This document shows, piece after piece, positions 36,040 to 45,339 of a stretch of DNA of 64,000 nt. Source of the DNA: Parelaphostrongylus tenuis (taxonomy: Eukaryota; Nematoda; Chromadorea; Rhabditida; Metastrongylidae); assembly GCA_019055375.1 (NCBI GenBank), contig JAHQIW010000371.1, forward strand, positions 1 through 64,000, given 5' to 3'. The notes beneath the pieces were generated by a model. That model worked only from the letters and a program-made list of their open reading frames with translations, was not told where the DNA came from and did not search any database. How positions within the stretch are numbered: position 1 is the stretch's first letter; each line of letters opens with the position of its first letter. Position numbers and translations under genes: made by a program.

Positions 36040-36855
36040 CTTTCTGATTATAGGGGGACAAATGAAAAAGCGACCTCATTCGCTGGAGAGGAACTTTACA
36101 TAGGATTGTTAGTAACCATTCGGAAGCAGAGAGTTTAGGCACAGCCCCATGTCGCCGGTTTTCAAAAGCCTTTTCGATATTGCTACAGAAGCAAACTTCT
36201 TGCATTGCAGACGTGCACATTCCTCACCTGACAGAGCTCTTTCTTTATACTATTAGTAATCAATCGATAGTGTAATCGTTTCTGATTTCAATGATATGCT
36301 TATATCTTGAAAAGACCGTTTCTCTTGAGCACAGCAGGTTGAATAAGTTAAATTACCATCTACGATCGAGGAGGTCTTTGGCCACTTCACGTGCGGCTGG
36401 CTAAGGAAGCCACGTGCTGTGGCGTGATGATGAATAGATCTTGCACCGCTCTCACTACTCCGCGCCAGAGTACGAGGCTGCCTCAGCCTGCCGCACGTGA
36501 AGTGGCCAAAGACCTCCTTGATCGCAGACTGGAATTAAACTAATTTAACCTACTACGCTTAAGAGAAGCGATCTCTTCAGGATATAAGCACATCGCTGAA
36601 ATCAGAAACTATTACACTATTACTATTACGAATGATTACTAGTAGTCTGAAGAAAGAGCTCTGTCAGGCGAGAAATACGTGCGTCTGACACACAGTTTTA
36701 TGTGCATATCACAGCGTTATAAAAATGTCTTTTCGAAAACCGGCGACGTGGTGTTGTAGCCTGTAGTCTCAGGTGTCGAAAGGTTGCTGACGCTCCTATG
36801 AAAAGTCCCTCTCCAGCGAATGAGTTCGGTTCCTCATTTGTTTCCTCCTAATCAT
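36040..36855. mobile_element. Foldback element, copy 2, with a near-complete palindrome
   Basis: The two arms (about 36040-36410 and 36490-36855) are inverted copies. GGAGGTCTTTGGCCACTTCA near the centre pairs with TGAAGTGGCCAAAGACCTCC, leaving a short unpaired middle. The outer arms share CTCATTCGCTGGAGAGG and its complement. It matches 20610-21310. Confidence 0.75.
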
Positions 36856-37127
36856 AAAGAACCAATAAAAGTTACAGCGAAGAAAAAACCTACGCGAGAA
36901 CTGGTGGTGGTGCTTCATGAGACTCGTTGTTTGTCGTGACAGGATTTGGCAACGAGATGAATCGTTGACCATGCCGAGAAAGGATGGAAAGCGCAAGCCG
37001 CTGTGAACTCATGACTGCGTGTTTCCCAAGATCATATCACTTTGGTGGTACTGAAATAAAGAATTGAGAAGCAGATCATCAAGAGGAATACAGAAAAAAT
37101 CATTAGGTAACCAATGACGTTGAGTGA

Positions 37128-37215
37128 ATTGCAAAGCTTTGAACCTCGGAAGGGAATTGAACCTGCGTTCACCCTTTGCAGGATCCCGTTCTAACCTCAA
37201 CACTACGGGCACCTA
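37128..37215 (-). mobile_element. tRNA-like SINE, family 3
   Basis: On the minus strand, GTGCCCGTAGTGTTGAGG and ACGCAGGTTCAATTCCCTTC give the head, ending in AAAGCTTTGCA. Confidence 0.5.
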
Positions 37216-37479
37216 TTCCGCTACAATCTTTCCGCGATCATATTAGAAGGAGAAATACAGCTGCACCCTTTTGGACTCCAAAATGAAAACCCTCAAAAAA
37301 ACTAAAGGATTAGAGGAAAAAGACAAGATTTTCTCATATTACCGCTCTATAGCAGATTTTCTGATGTGTAATTATATCTGATAAACACTCTCAATATGAG
37401 TAGAAGGCGAGTTCAACTCCCGCCTGCGTCGAAAGTTTTGCAACCACACAGCATCCTTACATAGGAACAAGGACAAAGC

Positions 37480-37590
37480 ACTCGCAGTTGATCAATTCCT
37501 AAGCGAAAATGCGTCGCGCGGGATCGAACCACTGAGCAAGTGTGCGTGCAGGGCACCACTAACCACTGTGCCAGGCGCGCTCTTAAATAT
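37480..37590 (-). mobile_element. SINE family 1, head fragment
   Basis: On the minus strand, GAGCGCGCCTGGCACAGTGG and CAGTGGTTCGATCCCGCGCG give A and B boxes. The body is cut short. Confidence 0.5.
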
Positions 37591-37874
37591 ATGAGAGAAA
37601 AGAAATAGTTGTGAGAAATATGGATCAAGGAATTCAAACGCGGTAGACGAACGACCGTATAAAATCTTGTGTTCAAACCAAAGATGGCGATCATCGGCAT
37701 TGGGGCAAAAAATTGATTTGGGGCGCATAATCTTGCAGGACCGACTCGACATCATTACGATGAAAACTTACATGTTAGGTGTAGTTAGAAGTCTACGAAT
37801 GTTTTCGACACTACAAAAGCTCACTTCTAGTGATTATAATCTAGTTGCGATTCTTGTAATTTTAGTTCAACCAT

Positions 37875-38065
37875 GGGGCGCGGTGGCCGAGCGGTTGTGA
37901 TGCTCATCGCGGCGCGCGTGGAGCCGAGCTCCATCCCAAACTCTCTCCGGCAGTCACTAATAACGCCTTGTGATACGCCGAAGCCCTTCTATCTTTGGGA
38001 TTGTGAGGAGACTCACTCAACCAGTATTCTCGACGTTTAAGAAGAGGACGAAGAAGCACTTGAAA
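37875..38065 (+). mobile_element. tRNA-derived SINE, family 2
   Basis: This starts GGGCGCGGTGGCCGAGCGG and follows the 33.4 kb copy through CAGTCACTAATAACGCC and GACGTTTAAGAAGAGGACGA. Confidence 0.6.
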
Positions 38066-38119
38066 GCTAGTTGTACTTTGATCTGCATACTGAAAAACAC
38101 TGTGAAGACGAATCAAACA

Positions 38120-38520
38120 AAGTGACTCAAAAAGTTCTACTTGGTTATGAGGGGACAAATGAAAATTACATTATTCGTTGAACAGGAACTTTCATAGAAG
38201 TGTTAGTAACCATTCGAAACTGAGACTTCTGGTTACAGCTCCACATCGCTCCACACCCTTTTATAATGATGTGTAATCCACACAAAACTATGTCTCAGAC
38301 GCGCATTTTTCTCGTCGGACAGAGCTCTTTCTTTGAATTATTAGTAATCATTCGATAGCGTAGTCGTTTCTGATTCCAACGCTGTGCTTATATCCTGAAA
38401 AGACTGTTTCTCTGAAACGCACCAGGTATAATAAATGGTTAGTGACACTCCTATGGAAAGTTCCTGTCCAGCGAATAAGGTCGGTTTTTCACTTGTCACC
38501 TTATAACCGAATGGAACCTA
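38120..38520. mobile_element. Foldback element, copy 3, central part deleted
   Basis: The left arm sequence (CTCGTCGGACAGAGCTCTTT, then TAGCGTAGTCGTTTCTGATT) runs directly into the end of the right arm (AAAGTTCCTGTCCAGCGAAT). The palindromic centre and most of one arm are missing. Confidence 0.6.
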
Positions 38521-38529
38521 ATTTCTACT

Positions 38530-40630
38530 ACATTTACGCTCACGCATACAGTTGCTCAAGGATGCTTTGAAACAATGAAAGTCCTGAGATCCATCTTTTT
38601 TCCAAGGCAACACTTCATTCCAACTTTTGAGCCGACCAGCTGTTTGATACTTGTCTACTTGTTAAAACGTTTTTTGAGATAGAATGGTGGTGTCCTCTGA
38701 GGAGAAATTAGATGGCGAAGGAAGTTAAGAAGTACTTGAACTTTTGAGATGATTGCAGATCACTTGAGCAGATTTTTTAGACATGAATGCCCCCAAATAC
38801 ATTGTGTGAATTCCAGCACCTTTTCATTCCATGCGCTTCTTCGCATAAATTATCAAGGATGTTTTTTTCGGTTGCTACTTAAGGATTTTTGATCTTCTTT
38901 ATAAATTCCTTAGATGTGACCAACTTTATCCTCCTTGAAATTCTGGGATCTCCGTTCTGAAACGTTTAAACGTGGATTAGAGGGGCTGAGTTGAATACAG
39001 GTCTATCTTTTATCAATTTTCCCACTCCGAGGAATTGGAGACTAGGTTATCTTAGATGAAATCGAAACATGGGCCGTGTTTGTAATAATGAACATGCCCC
39101 CACTACTCTACTCGCCTTTGTATGTCAAATTAGTAGATTCACAAAGCGCACCCAGTACAGCTATAACTCTCGGATCACTACAGCGAACTTTCCATCTTGC
39201 CCATTCATTTCACAAGTGATGTGGACATCGAACTAATCAATGATCAAAGAATGTGAACAGCATCTGATTTTTATCGAAATTATAAGATATGTCCTCATAT
39301 CAGTTGAATGCTGTTCGATTTCATCTTGCTCAGCCCAACCAAAACCAGCCCCTAACCTAGATAAAAGAGTTATACGATAAACTACAAAAGTATTAGATAA
39401 CTAGCGATTACCAACACTACATTTTGAACTTCAATCAAAAATTACGCGTGATACATTACATTAGTAGTTATCTACGGTACTATTCCGTTATCTGCGCTCT
39501 CTTTCGACACCTTAGAAAAAACGCACTTTTAGGCTTTCTTAGAGTTTGACTAATCGTTCGGTAGCTTGAATCAAACGAATTTGAGAAGTGTACTTTATTA
39601 CCAAAATGGCTCCACCATTATGCTGAAACAAGAGAAATTAATTTTTTTTCCTCATTCAAACATCTCTCTCTGAACATAGTCATTTCTTTAATTTTTTATA
39701 ACTAGTCGGTAAATCATCAAAAACTCCAATAGTATACTTGATTTTTGGAAGAACTTTTTTTGCTCTAGAGTGGCCGAGAGAAAAACCCAATCGAGTTTCA
39801 CAAATTTGGATCATTTTCGACATACGCACCTTTTTTCGATCCCTTAAGAAAAACGCACTATTTTCTTTTTTTTCCAAGTTCGAGCAATTATCTGAGAGAT
39901 TGAATCGTAAAGATATCAACGATGTAACTTATTTGCAATATGACTTCATTCTTGTAGCCCAACAACAAATATATACGTTTTTCATTGAAATATTTCTCGC
40001 TGAACAAAATTTTCGCTTTCAACAATTTTTAGAAATTTTAGCATTTCAGCTCATTAACACTTTTAGCACTATATAGCTTGAATCTCTATAGCAGCCAAAA
40101 GAATATTAAGTTTCGCGCAGCACAACATCGACACCAAACCACCATGCTTTGCCGGTGTCTGGATAGGGATTTTGCAACATAGCCGCTAAGCTACCAGGCT
40201 TTTTGCAGTGCCAAATTTGCGGACCCAATCTCCTTGTGGTTGTTCAGCGCAACAGGTAGTCCCTTTCAAAAACCAAGCAGTTCATTGGAATGAGCGAGAT
40301 TCAAGCTATACAACTGTTACCAAAAGTCTAAAGGAAAAGCTTTGGTTAGGAAGAAATGTTTGAATGACAAACATAATATCAATTTTGCCGTTACAACGCA
40401 ATATTAAAGCCATTTTGAAAATAAGATATACCATTCAAACTGTTTTGGTTCAAGCTATCAAAAGAATCCTCAGACTTCGAAGACAACCAAAAAATACTTT
40501 TTTCCAGAGGGTCGAAACAGAGCACGGAAAACAGATAAGTACCTTATCTGCTATTTTGCTTCTCAGTTTCCTAGTCATTACTATGGGAAAATCAGATGTG
40601 TCATTTTATGTTCGTTATTTCGTGAATATC
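38530..40630. other. No gene found; A/T-rich dispersed repeats
   Basis: Fragments at about 39530-39800 and 40060-40460 belong to the same dispersed family as those at 1-2 kb and 22-23 kb. Confidence 0.4.
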
Positions 40631-40639
40631 GTTGTGTGA

Positions 40640-41240
40640 AGTTTCGTTTTATCTTTGTATACTGTTTCTCTATGCTCGCGCAAGACGATTCTTGTATAAA
40701 GGTTACGTCTGTGCCTTCCTTGTTTCTAGCAATGAAGTGTTGGCTTTTTTTCAGATTTGTGTACTAATAACAGAGAGTAAGGAAGTAGAAAACAACAGGA
40801 AATATAGCAATAGTGATTGAAGAAAAACAAAAAAAGTTGGGAAGTCTTTGATCATTGTATGTTTTACAATATCTATACTTGATCATTATCATTCTTGTTC
40901 AGCATGTGATAGCGCATTGTAGTTTTCCTTAGAAGGTACGCACCATTCCTGGTTATATGTGCCAATCATCTGCAGGCATAAAGCCTCAACATCTCAACCA
41001 AACATAATGGCCTCCAATTTCCACGCTGTGCACCGACTAGTTTTTGCATACGGTAAATTCGTGCATTGCCCCCAACACACACTCGTACCGGCTGCATAAT
41101 TTTCAGAAAGGGCTGTATCTGTTGTAAATCTTGTATCAATAGCATATAGAAAACAGAACTTCTACTCGGCATTGTTGATGAAACTTTATTCCTTGTATTT
41201 GACATTGTGCAAAGGAACCTTTTTAAGGAATATATCAAGG
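40640..41240 (-). repeat. Segment paralogous to 9060-9440, upstream of the peptide gene
   Basis: This is the reverse-strand relative of the 9.1-9.4 kb segment. It lies directly upstream of the intact peptide gene and may contain its promoter. An open frame at 41238-40966 (-) shares a short stretch with the other copy but is not supported as a gene. Confidence 0.5.
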
Positions 41241-41349
41241 TACATCATATATAGTGTTGTCCCAATTGGCTTTCAATTATTTGATGTGATTCTAACAGTT
41301 TTATTATCAATGTATAACTATATAGTTGATTGCAGGAAATTACTGTTAT

Positions 41350-41946
41350 ATGACCGACCAATCCACGGTAAGTTTCATTTTACTCACTGCTACTGACTGA
41401 TGCGGTTTCACACTACTCTGAAAAATATTATAAGGGAAGTGTAGCTTTTTCTGCTCATCCTGTGCTTCGTGTTCGCACTAAGAAAAGGTAATGAAGTAAA
41501 AGCGCGAGAAAGCGACCCAACAGTTGCGGTAAGTCTTGTGAATTTCCTCTACTATTATGTGTGAAAAAGGCCAATAGTGGTCATTTCAGATTAATTATGA
41601 TCGTGCGGTTCAAACAGTACTTAATCAACCTACGCAAAATACTTAAGTAAGTAAGACTTGCTTAATCAGTGTAGAAACATTTAGCGTTTGGGAGCACTGT
41701 AGAGTTATAGCATAGTGTAGTACTCTAAATAATGTAAAAGTCATCTATCTGAATACATTTGAGCATTCTGCCTAGAAAGATCTGTCTTTCTTTTCTTTCT
41801 TGATTTTGCTTTCGAATGTATTTCGTTTGCAGAACAAGTGCAACAATCCGAGACACGCAATTGTCGTCATCACAGTAGACGTCGCGCCAAAAGAAAACGT
41901 CGAAAGATTAATACAGAGAAAGTGCATTAAGTGTCGTAGAAAATGA
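41350..41946 (+). CDS. Putative small secreted cysteine-containing peptide (71 residues)
   Basis: Three in-phase exons (41350-41367, 41445-41528, 41833-41946) give 71 residues. The start MTDQST leads into a hydrophobic signal-like stretch (LFLLILCFVFALRKG), then a short acidic and basic region. The mature part holds three Cys, in NKCNNPRHAIVVITVDV and the basic end RKCIKCRRK. A TTGCAG acceptor lies 15 nt before the ATG. Splice donors are GTAAGT-type and the last acceptor is GTTTGCAG; the exon 2 acceptor GTGTAG is weaker. Two decayed relatives at 6.5-7.2 and 8.4-9.0 kb (minus strand) share exon and intron sequence. The TGA stop lies inside the first unit of a short tandem repeat. I do not recognise the family. 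With only three Cys a simple disulphide fold is not obvious. Confidence 0.62.
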
Positions 41947-42060
41947 CAAAGATTGTCTTGACATTACAGTGTGAAAAAAAAAATGACAGAGATTGTCTTG
42001 ACATTAGAACTGTGACAAAAATGACAAAGACTGTCTTAACATTAGAATTGTGAAAAAATT
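41937..42060 (+). repeat. Short tandem repeat in a 3' UTR, about three units
   Basis: The motif AATGACAAAGATTGTCTTG followed by ACATT recurs about three times with roughly 45-bp spacing and small changes, separated by GTGAAAAAA-like spacers. Each unit contains the near-palindrome GACAAAGATTGTC, so the RNA could fold into a series of small hairpins. The stop codon of the upstream peptide gene is the TGA of the first unit. Confidence 0.8.
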
Positions 42061-42075
42061 TTATAACATGTCCTT

Positions 42076-42081
42076 AATAAA
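42076..42081 (+). promoter_or_regulatory. Polyadenylation signal AATAAA of the small secreted peptide gene
   Basis: AATAAA lies 130 nt downstream of the TGA at 41946, just after the tandem repeat of the 3' UTR. Confidence 0.5.
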
Positions 42082-42089
42082 CGAATGAT

Positions 42090-43180
42090 CTCAAAAGACA
42101 TCTGAACTGTTATGTTCCTGTTCAATATGAATAGTTTTGCTAGTTCATTTCTAGAGAGCAGTTGAACCCAAGCATTCAACCGAAAGCTTCGTGATGCACC
42201 GAACAAATCTGTGGGGCCGTTGCCTCGAGTTATCTCAACAGCGCGTTCTCACGAAAAAGTGTCAGAATATAGGTGAACTTGGGAACTTTTGAAGATGTTG
42301 TAGTGCGAACTGAACGTACACCAGTGAAAGCGAAAAGAGTTATTGAAAAGACTGACTTCAATCTCAAGGCTTTCGTGAAAAAAAGAGTGCTTGCATAAGA
42401 GTTTATTGGGATGTTGTAGATTGTATGATTTATAGAAAATGCTTCTTTATCAACTGTTTTGATCTGTCGGTATCACGCTCAACCGTTGCTGTTGTGAGCG
42501 TCAAACAAAAGAACGAGTCACTCTCAGTATTTCACAGACAAACTTTTCTTTTCTTACGAGTTTCTTATTTCGCCGGAACGATTGCTGCTTTTGATGATAG
42601 TTCTCATTACGAAGAGTGCGACACTCTTATGGTAGCCGAGTCTCAAGCGTTCTTAGGTATTCAGATGATTGATCGCATGAGAGTGTTAGGAAGGCGATCG
42701 ACGAGCATTGACTCCTGATACACTGCATTATTTACCACTGCGCCACCTTATCCATATGACCCTGCTACAATAGAGCAATCTTCTCCATAGTATTCAAAGT
42801 TCACAATTCCTCAAGTGCTTTGATTATCGCCAAACTATAAGGACTTGTTGAAAAACGTCCATCATGTGAAGCAATAAAAGTATAATTTAATAACGAAATG
42901 CATGGTAATTAATTCACATCCATATTGAATCCGTGATATTGTATAGATTGGGGAGTACAGAGACCATTCAAAAGTGCAGAAATATACGTTAAAGCCTCGC
43001 AAAACCTATCCAAAGGCTTACTGCATTACTGGCTGATTAGAGAGCGTGTTTTCGTTTTTCTTATCACATACGAGAGTTGAATATGATCTCGAAAACATGG
43101 AATGATACATAGATGACCACAGAGATTAGGCATTATATGGGCCTCCATTTGACCGCTTCTTTATAGGCCCTGCTAAAATA
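42090..43180. other. No feature recognised
   Basis: The open frame 42425-42718 has no splice or homology support. A tRNA-like end may be present near 42700-42750. Confidence 0.35.
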
Positions 43181-43228
43181 ATAATAATTTGATAAGGATA
43201 TAACATGTTTCAAGCCGCTGAGGTCTAA

Positions 43229-43276
43229 GTACTATACAGACGCGTGTTTCGTCCTACCAGGATTCATCAGTAGTAC
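43229..43276 (-). ncRNA. Hammerhead motif with bulged stem I
   Basis: On the minus strand, GUACU plus A precedes CUGAUGA. Stem II is UCC/GGA with a UGGUA loop, followed by GAA. Stem III is ACACGCGU with GUC at the cleavage site, and then U, a four-base bulge GUAU, and AGUAC closing stem I. The flanking sequence (CAAGCCGCTGAGGTC) is a diverged form of the element that carries the 5 kb copies. Confidence 0.5.
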
Positions 43277-43824
43277 CGTTCTCGGTTCAGGCGATCCTTT
43301 GAGGCTGCACTCCTACATGAGGGAATCGACGTCGGGCAATAAATCACCGCAAGTCAGCCAATGGAATTACCTGACATTGCAATGATTGGCAGGACAGGAT
43401 ATAAGGAGTGAAAAACTGCTTTCATAATATAAAAAAACTGAATGTGAATGGAGCTTAAATTACAGTTCGTTCACATTTACATCAGCATCACCTACAGCTT
43501 ATCTGGTGACCATTCATGGTCAGATTTCTATGCGAACAGAAATCGGTATTATCCAATACTAGTAATCAGTTAAGCTATGACGACGTAATTCCTAGATGAC
43601 ATCGCTTTATTGTTAGTATTGTCTATCAACTGTGTTATATGTTCTCTTGTATTGTATGAATAAAAAAAACCGGTAAAATTCTAAGGAATTAATTGACGCG
43701 TGCTTTGAAATTGCTAAATATGGAATGAAACATCAGAAAAACCCACGACTTTCCCTAAAGGTTATTCATCGAAAATCTGTTGAGAATAAGTATTTTAAGC
43801 GAAATATAGCGATAAGCGATAATA

Positions 43825-43860
43825 TATTATATATATATATATATATATTGTATATTATAT
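43825..43860 (+). repeat. (AT)n tract left of the SINE
   Basis: An AT microsatellite that continues, after the SINE at 43861-44156, as the tract 44157-44300. Confidence 0.9.
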
Positions 43861-44156
43861 AAGGATAAAGCTCTCGGCGTTGATCAATCCCTGAGGGATG
43901 CGCCATGCATTCGACTTCAATTTTTAACTTCGTTTGAGGTGATTGAATGCACATCTGGCCTTTACAATGACTCGCGGTGACCTCCCGCTGAACCGAGTCA
44001 GTGCTGCTTATCCTCCCAGACAAGTCTGAGACCTGTCTGGTACCAATTTACCGACCCCGGGGGGATGGATGGCTTGGTGAGCCATGAGCGCGAGATCGAA
44101 CCAGTGGCCTCGTGTGCGACGCAGGGCACCTCTAACCACTGCGCCACATACGCTCA
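43861..44156 (-). mobile_element. tRNA-derived SINE (family 1), full length with target-site duplication
   Basis: On the minus strand it begins GAGCGTATGTGGCGCAGTGG (A box) and continues through CACTGGTTCGATCTCGCGC (B box). It ends with GAGCTTTATCCTT after about 295 bp. It sits inside an AT-rich tract. TATTGTATATTATAT occurs on both sides, fitting a 15-bp target-site duplication. Confidence 0.8.
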
Positions 44157-44300
44157 TATTGTATATTATATGTTATATATATTATATATTATATATTATA
44201 TATTATATATTATATATTATATATTATATTATATATTATATATTATATTATATATTATATATTATATATATCATATATATTATTATATGTTATAGAATAT
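44157..44300 (+). repeat. TATATTA-type AT minisatellite
   Basis: Repeated TATATTATAT-like units of 7-10 bp over about 140 bp. Open frames reading Ile-Tyr repeats here are artefacts. Confidence 0.92.
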
Positions 44301-44309
44301 ATAGTATAT

Positions 44310-45330
44310 GTTGTAGCGAAAAATATTTTCTGATCCGAACAACGAGGAAACTGTGTGGTAAACGAGGAAAAGGAACAAATTTCCTAATAACTTTGTATGC
44401 CTCCAAGTATTAGGTGACTCATGAATTCTGGCACCAGAGCAATGAACACCAGACTCATTAACCAGAAGTAAATGAAATTGCATGATCTTTGTATCGTTCA
44501 AGTGCGCGTTTTTTGCGAACATTGTGGCGGTCCTCCAGTGTTCTGTCCAGCTTTGAACCTCGCAAACCACTTCCTAGCCGTTTTTTCTACAACCGTGTCA
44601 TCGCCTTAAACTGTTTTACTCTTACGCGCTGCTTCACTAGCATTTTCCCCTACGCGACATTCGTGCATGAGTAGCAAGCGAGTTTGCATCCACGATAATC
44701 TCATCTTAGCCCCTTGGCTCCCATAGACCCACCTTGATCCAAACACACACAACATTACATCACCCGGTCGCTTAGAATTCAAACTTCAGATTGTTCTTAG
44801 TAGTGTCGCCTGGGCTTTCACATAGTCGTGCACGCGGCGGCTCTACGGTGAGCTATCCGCAGTGACAAGTGACTAGTGTTGCCCTCCGCGGGAAGAAGAT
44901 TGCTGGTTCTATTCTCTACCACGACGTTTCGCTCTAGCATTTCGTGTTATTCTTCTGATGTCGATTAGAAACAAAGGTTCTTCTATCACGTAAATATAAC
45001 AAGAAAAAGCGCTCGGCTGTTTAACATCTCATAACTTCTTGATACAAAACGTACATCCATGAAGTATTAACGCATATTCAGTTTTTTTTTTCGTTTTGAA
45101 TGACAACGTGGTGGTTACTAACGTAATTCTGCTCATAGAATAAAGAACTCCCTTTTTTGAAATTGAAGTCCGATGTGAATGTCGCGTGTTCGTGCTGCTT
45201 TACGGAGTACGGTGTTGACGGGGCAACCACTAAGCGGCTTTGCATACCAAAACATCACAGGCAGTCGTAGCTGATTGTGATACACAATTCTCCGGCTGGC
45301 ATTTCTCTAGTCTACCGAATCTGTTCATTG
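44310..45330. other. Upstream region of the bestrophin gene
   Basis: No exon recognised. A tRNA-like relic may lie at 44820-44940. The trans-splice acceptor candidate TTTCTCTAG ends at 45310, 30 nt before the bestrophin ATG. Confidence 0.35.
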
Positions 45331-45339
45331 TTATGTGAA

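Noticed and set aside
44065..44413. ORFs of 76 and 109 codons with Ile-Tyr repeats
   Set aside because: They are translations of the SINE head and the AT minisatellite.
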